The notes: generated by a model not told the origin, from the sequence alone. Shown: positions 9,400 through 18,415, numbered from the stretch's first letter. The stretch is DNA of 40,240 nucleotides from Candidatus Omnitrophota bacterium (GCA_003598175.1 QZKN01000098.1:1-40240), one strand, 5' to 3'. Translations and numbers: made by a program.

Positions 9400-9843
9400 A
9401 TGAATCAAAATCGTTTCACGTATCCGGTGCTGTTGACGATCGACGAAGAGGATGGTGGATTTGTCGTAACGTTTGCGGATATTCCCGAAGCGATTACTCA
9501 GGGAGACACCGTGAAGGAAGCGTTAGCAGAAGCGGAAGATTGCCTGGAAGAAGCAATCGCGGCATATATGCATTTACAACGGGATATTCCATTCCCATCA
9601 AATAATCAAAATAACCAACCTGTCGTATCGCTTGCCCCGGCCATGACGGCGAAAGCGAATATATATACATCCATGCGTGAAACCGGATTTGACTGCAACA
9701 AACTTGCACGATTCATCAATTGCAAAGTCGAAGAAATCGAAAAACTTCTCAATCCACGATATCCTGCAGATTTGACCCTTTTACAATCCGCTTTAACCGC
9801 TCTCGGTAAAAAACTATTTTTGATAATTCAAAATACCGCTTAA
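9400..9843 (+). CDS. hicB: HicB-family antitoxin with C-terminal DNA-binding region
   Basis: 147 residues. The N-terminal part FTYPVLLTIDEEDGGFVVTF, then PEAITQGDT and EALAEAEDCLEEAI, is the classical HicB partial RNase H-like fold. The C-terminal half (about 90-140) looks like a helix-turn-helix domain of the kind that autoregulates hicAB. The start has AGGA 7 nt upstream of the ATG. It lies 9 bp behind the frameshifted hicA in the usual toxin-antitoxin order. If hicA is really broken, this is an orphan antitoxin. Confidence 0.85.
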   Translation: MNQNRFTYPVLLTIDEEDGGFVVTFADIPEAITQGDTVKEALAEAEDCLEEAIAAYMHLQRDIPFPSNNQNNQPVVSLAPAMTAKANIYTSMRETGFDCNKLARFINCKVEEIEKLLNPRYPADLTLLQSALTALGKKLFLIIQNTA

Positions 9844-9936
9844 TGATTTTCAAGAAGAACCACGAAATGAATGGATAAGACAAATCACTCCATTTTTATT
9901 GTGTAGCGATAGTTGAAAAGAAAATGAGGTATTATT

Positions 9937-10788
9937 ATGACTCCCGAATTCAAAAAAAGGAAAGCCATCCTGTTTTTCCGGATTTTGTCGATTGCTTTAC
10001 TCTTTTCCCTGTCTGCCTTTGGGCAAGCGACGAATGTTCCGGCGCCATTCGATGGAACCCATGACTTATTATTTCAAACCGCCCCCATCGGTTCCCTCAT
10101 GGTCGGCGTGTACGACGGCGAGGTCGCCTTTGCGGATTTAAAGCAACACGGCGATTTCGGACTCGGCACCGTGAACGGCCTTGATGGAGAAATGATCGCG
10201 TTGGATGGAGAATTCTATCAGATCCGCACGGACGGCGTCGCGTATCGCCTCGCCGATGAGCAACAGACTCCGTTTGCCAGCGTCACGTTTTTCCAGCCGG
10301 ATGCCGTGTATTCCGATGTCGGCGCATTTACTTACGACCAATTGCAAAACATGCTGCTCGAAATGATGCCCTCCAAAAATTATATTTACGCCATCAAAAT
10401 CACCGGCAGGTTCAAGACCATGGAAACGCGTAGCGTTCCGAAACAACAACCGCCGTACGCGCCGCTGACGGAAGTGGTCGCGAACCAAACCATTTTCAAG
10501 ATGAGCGATGTGCAAGGTGTTCTCATCGGATTCTGGAGTCCGGCCTATACGCAGGGACTCAATGTACCCGGCTATCATTTCCACTTTATTACGGATGACC
10601 GCACCGCCGGGGGGCATCTGCTGGACTGCATCGGCGAAAATGCGACCATTGAAATCGATTATAAGTTCGGAGTCGCCATGATTTATCCGCGAAGCGCCAC
10701 ATTCGCCGACGCCGATTTGTCGACGGAAGGATTGGAGGAAGTGGAGCGGCCGAAAAGCAATTTGCGCTTTTTTAATACATTAAAATAA
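9937..10788 (+). CDS. Exported alpha-acetolactate decarboxylase
   Basis: Converts 2-acetolactate to (R)-acetoin, a step of the butanediol/acetoin route. 283 residues with an N-terminal signal peptide (hydrophobic about 10-27, SAFGQA cleavage region), so a periplasmic or extracellular enzyme. The zinc ligands are visible: His214 and His216 in GYHFHFITDDR and His227 in AGGHLLD. Their 2/11 spacing is that of the Brevibacillus enzyme (His194, 196, 207). By the same offset, its catalytic Glu65 and Arg145 correspond to Glu85 (GLDGE) and Arg165 (METR) here. A GAGGT lies 6 nt before the ATG. No acetolactate synthase or acetoin reductase gene is nearby. Symbols budA/alsD/aldB are used for the family; none is assigned because context is missing. 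Confidence 0.93.
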   Translation: MTPEFKKRKAILFFRILSIALLFSLSAFGQATNVPAPFDGTHDLLFQTAPIGSLMVGVYDGEVAFADLKQHGDFGLGTVNGLDGEMIALDGEFYQIRTDGVAYRLADEQQTPFASVTFFQPDAVYSDVGAFTYDQLQNMLLEMMPSKNYIYAIKITGRFKTMETRSVPKQQPPYAPLTEVVANQTIFKMSDVQGVLIGFWSPAYTQGLNVPGYHFHFITDDRTAGGHLLDCIGENATIEIDYKFGVAMIYPRSATFADADLSTEGLEEVERPKSNLRFFNTLK

Positions 10789-10853
10789 TTTCAATTCGAT
10801 GGGTTTCGTTATTACTCTCATTTGATAACCAAATTCCAAAAACCGCTTTTGAG

Positions 10854-10883
10854 TTGACAACAAGAGGCTATCATCACTATTGT
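10854..10883 (+). promoter_or_regulatory. Candidate sigma-70 promoter for the CotH-domain gene
   Basis: A perfect -35 TTGACA at 10854-10859 and a partial -10 TATTGT at 10878-10883 with an 18-bp spacer, about 40 bp ahead of the start codon at 10921. The -10 is only a 4/6 match. Confidence 0.4.
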
Positions 10884-10884
10884 A

Positions 10885-10922
10885 TAGAAACAATATCCTA
10901 ACATCAGGTGTAGAAACAATAT
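10885..10922 (+). repeat. 12-bp direct repeat overlapping the ribosome-binding region
   Basis: TAGAAACAATAT occurs at 10885-10896 and again at 10911-10922, 26 bp apart start to start. The second copy lies between the Shine-Dalgarno (AGGTG, 10906-10910) and the ATG at 10921, and runs into the start codon. It may be chance in AT-rich leader sequence, or a regulatory site. Confidence 0.5.
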
Positions 10923-13869
10923 GAAATTATATTCGCTAACTCGTTATTTCACAATAGGTTTACTAATTGTCTTGTCATTTTCTGTACAATCCCGCGCCGC
11001 CATCGTCATCAATGAAATCATGTATCATCCCGCGTCTGATAATAATGATGAGGAATATCTCGAATTATACAATACCGGCGATCAAGCCGTTAATGTAAGC
11101 AATTATTCATTTACAAGCGGCATCGCGTACACTTTTCCTTCCTCCGTTACGATTCCGGCGAAAGGGTATCTCGTCGTGGCGTGTAACGCCGCTGTGATCA
11201 AAGCGCTTTATGGCATCGAGAACGTCGTCGGCAATTATGTCGGGCAACTCAGCAACAGCGGCGAGACCCTGGTTCTCGAAGACAATGTCGGACGAATTGT
11301 CGATGAAGTGACCTACAGCGATTCCGCGCCTTGGCCGACCGCCGCCGACGGCGACGGACCGTCGCTGGAACTGATCAATCCGGAAAACGACAACAACGAT
11401 CCATTCAACTGGCGATCCAGCGCTTTTCCCGGCAGCGGCAAGCCGTGGGGGACGCCGGGCAAAGCCAATTCCACCACCTCCGCCGATCTGTCGCCGCGCA
11501 TCGATAATCCCCGCCATCGGCCGCTGGCGCCCATCGCGGGAGAATCCGTCTCCATTCGCGCCAACGTTGAAGACGACACCGGTATTTTCCGCGTTTGGGC
11601 GGAATACATGGTCGAGTGGCTGCCCAACCAGACGCAGACCGCTTTACTTGTTCCGACAAACGAATGGCTGGTTCTCGAATTGCGCGACGATGGAACGCGG
11701 GGCGACCGCAACGCCGGAGACGGCAGTTATGAAGCCAATTTGCCGCAACTGGCTGCCGGCGTGTTGGTTCATTATAAAATTCATGCGCTCGATTTTCATG
11801 CGCAGGAAAATATTTCTCCCGATCCCACAAATTATCCGCGACAATACGGGCTTTTCATTCAAAGCGCGCAACCGGCCGGCGCTTTGGCTGACTATACTAT
11901 TTTTCTTTCCGAAGAGAATCTGACGACTCTTCTAACCAATAGCAGTAAACTCCCTCCCGAACCGGCGTATAACAATCGGGTGCGTGGTGTGTTCATTGAT
12001 CATGCGGGTTTGGTTTACGAAGATGTCCGTTTCCGTTTTTTGGGGATGCCGGAAGAACGGCAGGCGGTCAAAACCGGTTGGAAGCTGTTTTTTAACGATG
12101 GTTTTGAGTTCGATGGCCATGAAGAATTGAATCTCGACGCCCAATTTCACGTCAACAACACCTCCCGGCGTGGCGACGCAGGGCTCTATGAAAGCATGGC
12201 GTGGGAAATTTTTCGCCGCGCGGGAGTTCCTTCGCGTAATACGCAACCGATTACTCTAAACGTCAACGGTGTCAGGCAAGGCGTCTTTTTGCAGAAAGAA
12301 CATATCGAAGAGGAATTTCTCACCCGAATCGGCAAGGATCGAGATTCCAATTTCTATCGATCCCAAGGCGATCCGAATCGTTCCTATCCCGGCACGCGCG
12401 GCGACGAAAGCGTACTGCCCACGCTCGAGGATTATGTGAAAACCTATGACAACGTTACCAATCAGGATGCGCCGTTTGATGATTTGATTACGTTTATTCA
12501 AAATTTGAACGGTTTAAGCGGCATTGCCCTGGCTAATTTCCTTGACGCTTCGTTGAACACGAATGCGATGATCTTCTATCTGGCCGCGGGAATTACCGTC
12601 GTCGATACGGACCGTGTCTGGTATAACCATTATCTTTATCACGACAGCTCGACCGGAAAATGGGAAGTGATTCCGGAAAACCTGATGCGAACGTTCGAGC
12701 ATGTCGACGCTCACATTTTAATGGACGTAACCGGTTTTCCCACATTCAACGGTCCTTGGCCGTTGGCTTCCAAATTTCTCACGAACTCGGATTATCAAGT
12801 GGAGTATTACGATCGGATCCGCGAACTCCTCCAATCCGTTTATCTCGAACGCGTTCTTTTCCCCATCATCGACGCCTATGTGGAAACCGTGCGGGAAGAA
12901 GCGGAGCGGGAACAATTGATTTGGGGGAATTTTATTGCGGGCTATCGTCCGTTGAGCGAACATGCCGGCGAATTGAAAGATTTTATCCGCCATCGTCGCG
13001 TGATTCTTTTACAACAATTACCGCAATCCCTTCTTATTTCCAATGCTTATACCCAACCGACAGCGCCGACTTCTGCTGATGCGATTACGTTCAGCCTGGA
13101 TGTGCTAGCATCATCGTCCCCCAAATCGGTTGTTCTCTACTACAACATCAATGCGGTGGAACAATCGATTGAAACCGAACTGCAGGAAGGGTCATTTTCT
13201 CTTTATCAAGCCACAATTCCAGCGCAACCGGACCTGACCGCGATTCAATATTATTTCTTCATCACAGCGAACGATGGCGCGGCGCAGCGATATCCATCCT
13301 CATCACAAGAATTTTTCATGCTTTTCGTATCGGACACGCCGGAGCCAATCGCAGGCAGTGTGGTCATCAACGAAATCATGTATAACAGCGTGACTGCCAA
13401 CAACGAGTGGTTTGAACTGTACAATCCCGGCGACTATCCGGTCGATCTCACCCGCTGGATTTTTAAAGACGACGACGACTCTCACCTATTCACCATTCCG
13501 GACGGCGTCGTTCTGCCGCCGGATGGATATCTGGTTATCGCGTATGACGCTGCATTGGTCGCTCAATGGTACGGCATTGCCAACGTGATCGGCAACTTTA
13601 CTTTCAATTTAGGGAACGGCGGCGACATGGTTCGAATTTATAATGCATCGGGAATCCTGATCGATTCGGTTGAATATGACGATGAATCTCCCTGGCCGAC
13701 AGAGGCGGACGGCAACGGCCCCTCACTCGAACTGATTTCCGCCGATTTGGACAACAGCCTCGCCGCCAGCTGGCGGATCAGCAACGAAAACGCGCCGACA
13801 GGCACCCCCGGTCGCCGCAACAGCGTCACGCCTCCCCCCACGTCCGTTTCGAAATGGATGATGTACTGA
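10921..13869 (+). CDS. Surface protein: lamin-tail domain, CotH kinase-like domain, lamin-tail domain
   Basis: 982 residues with a signal peptide (about 7-26). Order: lamin-tail domain (LTD; IVINEIMYHP, EEYLELYNTG, PSLELINP; about 27-183); Ig-like region (190-315); CotH kinase-like domain (about 350-700; VRGVFIDHAG, VRFRFLG, GWKLFFND, LNVNGVRQGVFLQKEHIEEEF, RVWYNHYLYHD); Ig-like region (710-805); second LTD (812-965; VVINEIMYNS, WFELYNPGD). CotH proteins phosphorylate surface or spore-coat proteins. Here the usual 'GKWxxIPWDLDxxFG' segment reads GKWEVIPENLMRTFEH (580-594), so the WDLD acidic residues are absent and kinase activity is doubtful. The protein ends in SKWMMY, part of the shared tail T-x4-W-x-[LM]-[YW]. 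AGGTG precedes the ATG by 10 nt. A strong terminator follows. Confidence 0.85.
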   Translation: MKLYSLTRYFTIGLLIVLSFSVQSRAAIVINEIMYHPASDNNDEEYLELYNTGDQAVNVSNYSFTSGIAYTFPSSVTIPAKGYLVVACNAAVIKALYGIENVVGNYVGQLSNSGETLVLEDNVGRIVDEVTYSDSAPWPTAADGDGPSLELINPENDNNDPFNWRSSAFPGSGKPWGTPGKANSTTSADLSPRIDNPRHRPLAPIAGESVSIRANVEDDTGIFRVWAEYMVEWLPNQTQTALLVPTNEWLVLELRDDGTRGDRNAGDGSYEANLPQLAAGVLVHYKIHALDFHAQENISPDPTNYPRQYGLFIQSAQPAGALADYTIFLSEENLTTLLTNSSKLPPEPAYNNRVRGVFIDHAGLVYEDVRFRFLGMPEERQAVKTGWKLFFNDGFEFDGHEELNLDAQFHVNNTSRRGDAGLYESMAWEIFRRAGVPSRNTQPITLNVNGVRQGVFLQKEHIEEEFLTRIGKDRDSNFYRSQGDPNRSYPGTRGDESVLPTLEDYVKTYDNVTNQDAPFDDLITFIQNLNGLSGIALANFLDASLNTNAMIFYLAAGITVVDTDRVWYNHYLYHDSSTGKWEVIPENLMRTFEHVDAHILMDVTGFPTFNGPWPLASKFLTNSDYQVEYYDRIRELLQSVYLERVLFPIIDAYVETVREEAEREQLIWGNFIAGYRPLSEHAGELKDFIRHRRVILLQQLPQSLLISNAYTQPTAPTSADAITFSLDVLASSSPKSVVLYYNINAVEQSIETELQEGSFSLYQATIPAQPDLTAIQYYFFITANDGAAQRYPSSSQEFFMLFVSDTPEPIAGSVVINEIMYNSVTANNEWFELYNPGDYPVDLTRWIFKDDDDSHLFTIPDGVVLPPDGYLVIAYDAALVAQWYGIANVIGNFTFNLGNGGDMVRIYNASGILIDSVEYDDESPWPTEADGNGPSLELISADLDNSLAASWRISNENAPTGTPGRRNSVTPPPTSVSKWMMY

Positions 13870-13877
13870 TCAACATT

Positions 13878-13910
13878 AAAAGGGGCAGATCCATGGATCT
13901 GCCCCTTTTT
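13878..13910. terminator. Perfect palindromic bidirectional rho-independent terminator
   Basis: A 32-bp perfect palindrome (13878-13909) with A4-GGGG-CAGATCC arms and a T5 run on the plus strand, equivalent to a T4 run on the minus strand. It sits between the stop of the CotH-domain gene (13869) and the stop of the convergent metalloprotease gene (13935), so it can end both transcripts. Confidence 0.92.
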
Positions 13911-13934
13911 CACTTCCGTGATTTTCGTATTCGA

Positions 13935-16355
13935 TCATTCGTTCGGTGAAGTGGAGAATTGTAATCCCGCCAAATCCATCCAATTCCCGGCGTCGTATTC
14001 CTGCATCGTTGCCGTTACCACAATTTCATCGACAGGCTCATGGCGAATTTCTATCGGTATTTCGAGATCGCTTGTCAAAATGATGTAGTTCGTAAACGTG
14101 GAAATTCCGATTTCATAGGTCAGACAAACGCGTAATCCTGTTTGAAACGCTTGCGCGGTAAGCATTGTATGCCATACGTCACCCACCTGCGTCCATTCGC
14201 CAAAGAAAAGTGGAACGGTTTTGCTTTCGACGGCAAACGTAACCGGCCCGGCATTCGCGATGCGCGCAATCACCGGCGGCGTTGCGCCGGCTCGCAGGAA
14301 GAACACGACAAACGAATAACGATGCCCGTCTTGAGGACCGTCCTTGAATGTGGGATGCAACAATGGCGCATTCGGATACCAACGCAAATAGGAAACTACG
14401 CCGCTTCCGGTACGCCCCAAATACGTCAACGGTCCGCCATCCACGGAAACGTACACATGAACGTCGCTCAGATTTGCGCTGCTGACGTTCCATCGCACCA
14501 CCAGCTCCCGCTCATTGGCGGAATCCGTATCCGTTCCATTACTCAAATCCGCCAGGGAAGAGAGATCATCCGTTACGGTCACTTCGCCGAGCGACACGCT
14601 GCGGGTCGGCGTCGGCGACGGCGTATCCACCACAATCGCAGGCGTCCGACGCGGGGATGGAGTGGATGTTGGCCCTACGATCGGAGTCCGGTCGATCACA
14701 ACCGGAGGTTCAGTCGGCGTCGGAGTGGCCGATGTTTGCGTAGTCATAAACTTGACCGGGCCGGCGTTCGAATAAGGGCCGACGAATGCGCTGGTCCCGC
14801 CGGGAGTGATGGCGTAAACATAAAACCGATAGGATTCTCCATTCTGCGGTCCATTCTGAAATTGCGGCGATAGAAAACGCGTGTTCGGTTTCCAGACGAA
14901 GTGGTCGGTATTTTCACCGGTTCGTCCCAGATAAACAGGCCTTTCGTCGCTTTCCCGCTGGAGATAAACGTGAAAATCGTTTGCGCTCACGTTCGGCAGA
15001 TTCCAGCGAATGATGATCGTCGGATCGATGAGCGAACCGTACAATTCATGATCACTGTAATCCACATCCGACTCGTATTTATCAGTGACAATCACATACG
15101 TTTCCGGACGAAATCGGGTGGGAATAATAATGGGAGTGGGCGTCGGAGTCGGGGAAAAGAACGGCATGAAAGTCGCAATGATACGCGGAGTCGGGGAAGG
15201 CGTGAAAACGGGAATTCGAGTGGAAACAGAGATATCCCACGTTGGAGTGGGAGTTGGTGTATAAGCGCGAACCTTAATTCCGGTGTACGTGGCGTTGTTG
15301 CTTTCCCACACTTCACTGATGGCGTCGTTTTCGTCGATGATCACGCCGAGGTAATAGTCTTTCTCACTTTCCAAATCATCCGGCAAGGTTAACACTGTGT
15401 TTTTGGTATAAACGGAGTTCCGCGTCATACTCATGCTCGTGGAGCCGCCGATTCGCCGGTCGCGAGTCGTGATATTATCATTTTCAGAAATATAATAACC
15501 GACGTGGATGCCGCTTTGCGAATTTTTTCCGTTATTTTCGTAGGTGAATTCAACCTGAATGGTTTGGCCATGTTCCACCCAAAACCGCACTTCGTCCTCG
15601 CCGCTGACGGTGCTGAGCTGATTGCCGCTCGCATCGTACATCCGGGTGCGGTCATGCAAACTATACTCGCCATATCGGCCGCTCCATCGCCAATGCACCA
15701 CGCCCAAATCCTCGCGATTACTTGACCGGGTTCCATACAAATCCACCAAGCCATCCACGGCGTCTTCTCCCAAATACGCGGTGGCCGTGTTGGAATTGGC
15801 ATGCATGTGGGTATAATCCTCGCCCATTATGTTGTATTCATCGTTCTCGTGGGCCAAACCCATCGCATGGCCGAGTTCGTGAACCAGCGCCGATCGAAAC
15901 GGTTTATAACTACCGCCATACTCCTGCATGACCGATTTCGTGGTCCCTGAATACCAGTCGCTTCGTCCCGCGTCAAAAATGACGTCGGCTTCGACCATAT
16001 AGATATATCCCCACCACCAACATACCGCCGGTGCGCCATGCAGGATATCCTGATCGGTGGAAGACCAGATTTCATTCTGGTCGTTGCCCCGCCATACGTT
16101 GTTGTCGTCATAGGTTAAATTAAACTCAAACGGAGTGGGATTATCGTTGTTGATCTGGTTGATCACTTCCGTGACAGCGGTTCGATAACTACTGCCGGAA
16201 GGAAACGAGACGGCGCTCGTGCGGATTCGGGTGTCCGCGCCCGCCCATTTGACTGTTGATCCGAGAACTTCACTCAATTCATAGGACAACGAAATGGAGG
16301 GGATAAATCCTGTAAAAATAAAAAGAGCAACATGGATTTTTGTATGTTTCATCAT
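13935..16355 (-). CDS. Exported metzincin-type zinc metalloprotease with CARDB and duplicated PT-linked domains
   Basis: About 806 residues from the Met at 16355. Order: signal peptide (about 5-25); protease domain (about 30-220) with the full zinc motif HELGHAMGLAH (about 159-169) and a Met-turn YNIMG (Met177), as in matrixin/metzincin enzymes; CARDB-like adhesion domain (about 222-363; TIQVEFTYENNG, SEVWESNNATY); PT-rich linkers; then two copies of one module (about 446-538 and 617-709) sharing VRWN/IRWN, 'DxHVYxxxxxxxxxYLGRTG', 'GPQxGxxYxF' and 'NAGPVxF'. Start choice: AAGGGA lies about 7 nt upstream of 16355; the longer in-frame Met at 16385 would put ten polar residues before the signal peptide. 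The 418-aa gene lies about 60 bp upstream in the same direction. Extracellular proteolysis is likely; target unknown. Confidence 0.87.
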   Translation of the reverse strand: MMKHTKIHVALFIFTGFIPSISLSYELSEVLGSTVKWAGADTRIRTSAVSFPSGSSYRTAVTEVINQINNDNPTPFEFNLTYDDNNVWRGNDQNEIWSSTDQDILHGAPAVCWWWGYIYMVEADVIFDAGRSDWYSGTTKSVMQEYGGSYKPFRSALVHELGHAMGLAHENDEYNIMGEDYTHMHANSNTATAYLGEDAVDGLVDLYGTRSSNREDLGVVHWRWSGRYGEYSLHDRTRMYDASGNQLSTVSGEDEVRFWVEHGQTIQVEFTYENNGKNSQSGIHVGYYISENDNITTRDRRIGGSTSMSMTRNSVYTKNTVLTLPDDLESEKDYYLGVIIDENDAISEVWESNNATYTGIKVRAYTPTPTPTWDISVSTRIPVFTPSPTPRIIATFMPFFSPTPTPTPIIIPTRFRPETYVIVTDKYESDVDYSDHELYGSLIDPTIIIRWNLPNVSANDFHVYLQRESDERPVYLGRTGENTDHFVWKPNTRFLSPQFQNGPQNGESYRFYVYAITPGGTSAFVGPYSNAGPVKFMTTQTSATPTPTEPPVVIDRTPIVGPTSTPSPRRTPAIVVDTPSPTPTRSVSLGEVTVTDDLSSLADLSNGTDTDSANERELVVRWNVSSANLSDVHVYVSVDGGPLTYLGRTGSGVVSYLRWYPNAPLLHPTFKDGPQDGHRYSFVVFFLRAGATPPVIARIANAGPVTFAVESKTVPLFFGEWTQVGDVWHTMLTAQAFQTGLRVCLTYEIGISTFTNYIILTSDLEIPIEIRHEPVDEIVVTATMQEYDAGNWMDLAGLQFSTSPNE

Positions 16356-16415
16356 GATCATTTCCCTTTCTGTTTTTCTGCACATGCTTTCGACGCCAAT
16401 TGCGAGCGCTGGAAT

Positions 16416-17672
16416 TTATTGCTGCTTCAAAACCGGATTCCCGTTGTTTTGCAGCAACAGTTCCGCTTCGATCCGGTCTTCCTCGGTAAGGATTTGGCTT
16501 GCGGGAAACCGGATATTTTCTTTAAATTCCACTTCCCGACTCTTGCGCACAAGCAGATTCTCTTGAATCGATAGGCTCTCAACCGGCAAAAGATTTGCCA
16601 GCTCCGCTTCGGTATGCAGAAAACTGACGGCGTTTTGAATATGTTTGATAAATTCGTCCGGTGTGGCGCGTATTCCGGTCACCGGCGAGACATTTTCGTT
16701 TCCTTCCCCCTCCAATACCCGCGAGACGATTCGTTTCACTTCCGCATCCCCGACGGTATTGTTAATTACATCGTCTAGAATATGTCGCGTTCCCAATCCG
16801 ACGTGAATTTTCATGCTTTTTAGTATCATTCCGGGAAAAACATCCTCCATCACCAATCGATTCAGCCAATACACTTCATCCTCGCTCAACTGCTCGCGTT
16901 CACGATTGACCAGCGCAGAGGTTTCTGAACGAAGTTCGATTCCGGTCAGGTTTTCAACCGTGAATTGCCGGCGATTGCTCAACATTCGATTCCAATCGGC
17001 AATCAGCATCGTTTTCAAATCCCCCGGGACCGGATCCCCGGCTTTGTATTGCGTGATTGCCTGCCGCGTGTTTTCCCGCAACGCATTCCACACCTGCTGA
17101 ACCGCGGTGGTTTGCCGTTCCTGCAATTTCACCAACAAAGCGGAATCGTTGAGAATGTCATACCGATTGAAGACCGACGCGTTTTTCAGTTGTTCCTTGA
17201 TGATCACTTCCTGCCCTGCATCATTGACCAAAGCGCCGTCGATTATGCGAAATCGCCCCTGCTGCCAACCAACCAACGGACAAATGTGACGACCGTTTCT
17301 ATGAACGAACAGAATATCACGGTCGCCCACATCGAACAGCGGAATTCCCGGAATCATGAGTACGCGTCCATCCACCGCCATTCCTCCTTGAAAACGCAGG
17401 GTTATGAATTCCTTGTCTTTCGCCGAGCCTTTCAACACGTTTTCAATGCGGAACGTTACAAACGCGTGGGGCAACTGAAGATAATCTTCCGAAATCGGAT
17501 TCGATTCCTTATATTCGACCTTCGTGACTACACCCTGAAAAATCAATTCCGCATTTTTGATGAGATGGCGATTCTCCACTTTGTCCAAAATGGCGCCATC
17601 GACCTGAGAACAACAAAAAATCAATCCAATCCATACTGCCGCGCAACCTAAAAACCGTTCATACTTCATCAT
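16416..17672 (-). CDS. Exported protein of unknown function, partner of the metalloprotease gene
   Basis: 418 residues from the Met at 17672, which has AAGGAG 5 nt upstream. A Met 25 codons further up (17747) lacks a ribosome site and would bury the signal peptide (about 5-26, FLGCAAVWIGLIFCCSQVDGA). The N-terminal third has a compact beta-rich pattern: LIFQGVVTKVEY, FVTFRIENVLKG, ITLRFQGG, GDRDILFVHRNG, CPLVGWQQGRFRI. This is a layout I associate with exported proteins found beside matrixin-type proteases (from memory). The rest is helical and charged. No catalytic motif. It precedes the protease gene by about 60 bp on the same strand, so an operon and a shared role such as chaperone, inhibitor or substrate are plausible but unproven. 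Confidence 0.7.
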   Translation of the reverse strand: MMKYERFLGCAAVWIGLIFCCSQVDGAILDKVENRHLIKNAELIFQGVVTKVEYKESNPISEDYLQLPHAFVTFRIENVLKGSAKDKEFITLRFQGGMAVDGRVLMIPGIPLFDVGDRDILFVHRNGRHICPLVGWQQGRFRIIDGALVNDAGQEVIIKEQLKNASVFNRYDILNDSALLVKLQERQTTAVQQVWNALRENTRQAITQYKAGDPVPGDLKTMLIADWNRMLSNRRQFTVENLTGIELRSETSALVNREREQLSEDEVYWLNRLVMEDVFPGMILKSMKIHVGLGTRHILDDVINNTVGDAEVKRIVSRVLEGEGNENVSPVTGIRATPDEFIKHIQNAVSFLHTEAELANLLPVESLSIQENLLVRKSREVEFKENIRFPASQILTEEDRIEAELLLQNNGNPVLKQQ

Positions 17673-17821
17673 AGGCTCTCCTTTCGAGAGAAAAATAAAT
17701 GGAACACTATTGCTTCCATTAGCATCACTGTTAGAACGTAAAGACATTCAATATTATTGAGTTTTGATCACATTTATTGAATTATCTATACTTAACCTGG
17801 ATTTCTATAATTATAAGATTA

Positions 17822-17850
17822 TTTATACGTTGAATCAAATCAATATTCAA
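17822..17850 (-). promoter_or_regulatory. Candidate sigma-70 promoter for the 418-aa protein / metalloprotease operon
   Basis: On the minus strand, -35 TTGAAT (17850-17845) and -10 TATAAA (17827-17822) with a 17-bp spacer. It overlaps the last codons of the upstream HesB-like gene and leaves a leader of about 140 nt before the start at 17672. AT-rich surroundings raise the chance of coincidence. Confidence 0.4.
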
Positions 17851-18308
17851 AAGTATTTATTCTTGTTTTCCTGTATAATTTGATATAAATCCTCGTTTTT
17901 TTTATTACAGGCTGAACTACAATGATCGTTCGAACACCCCTTTGAACTGCTTATACAGGTTTTTCCATCCCCTTTCGTCATGCAACCCATCCCGTTTTTT
18001 CCACATCCCCCGGCGCTGCGGCCTTTGTTGGGATTGAAAATAACGAATCCCGCATCGCCATCCACTTCCATCCATTCGATTCGGGATCCCCATATATATT
18101 GCAGGCTGGTCTCATCCACGAGGATTTGAATTCCTTTGCACTTGATGGCAAAGTCGTCCGATGCGCGAAATTCATCCAATCCCACATGATAATTCAAACC
18201 GGCGCAATCTCCGCTCAACACCGCCAATCGCATACATGCGGTTGGCCGCTTTTGCCTGAATCGGATTTCTTCAAATTTGATCGCTGCTTTTTTCGTTAAC
18301 TCAATCAT
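17847..18308 (-). CDS. HesB/IscA-like iron-sulfur assembly protein with a Cys-rich C-terminal tail
   Basis: 153 residues. The first ~105 residues follow the A-type Fe-S carrier fold: MIELTKKAAIKFEEI, LAVLSGDCAGLNYHVGLDE (the first conserved Cys, normally GGCSGxxY), GIQILVDETSLQYIWGSRIEW, and GFVIFNPN. Family members normally continue with S-x-CGCGxSF, carrying the second and third ligand cysteines. Here the segment reads SAGGCGKNGMGC, so one Cys of CxC is Gly. A tail of about 45 residues adds several more cysteines (KTC, KGC, DHC, SAC) and ends in a charged helix. The tail might supply replacement ligands or bind metal. No isc/suf genes are adjacent, so the carrier's clients are unknown. Confidence 0.82.
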   Translation of the reverse strand: MIELTKKAAIKFEEIRFRQKRPTACMRLAVLSGDCAGLNYHVGLDEFRASDDFAIKCKGIQILVDETSLQYIWGSRIEWMEVDGDAGFVIFNPNKGRSAGGCGKNGMGCMTKGDGKTCISSSKGCSNDHCSSACNKKNEDLYQIIQENKNKYF

Positions 18309-18415
18309 GATTCCATTGCACCTATTTCGTTACAAACCAACCGGCAAGGTAATGTTGTATCCACGCATGCAGAAACAGTCCTCAGAAAGAATGGATCACA
18401 TTACATCCTATTGAT

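Noticed and set aside
16965..17651. Plus-strand 228-codon frame opposite the 418-aa protein
   Set aside because: The minus frame has a signal peptide and an AAGGAG ribosome site; the plus frame has neither.
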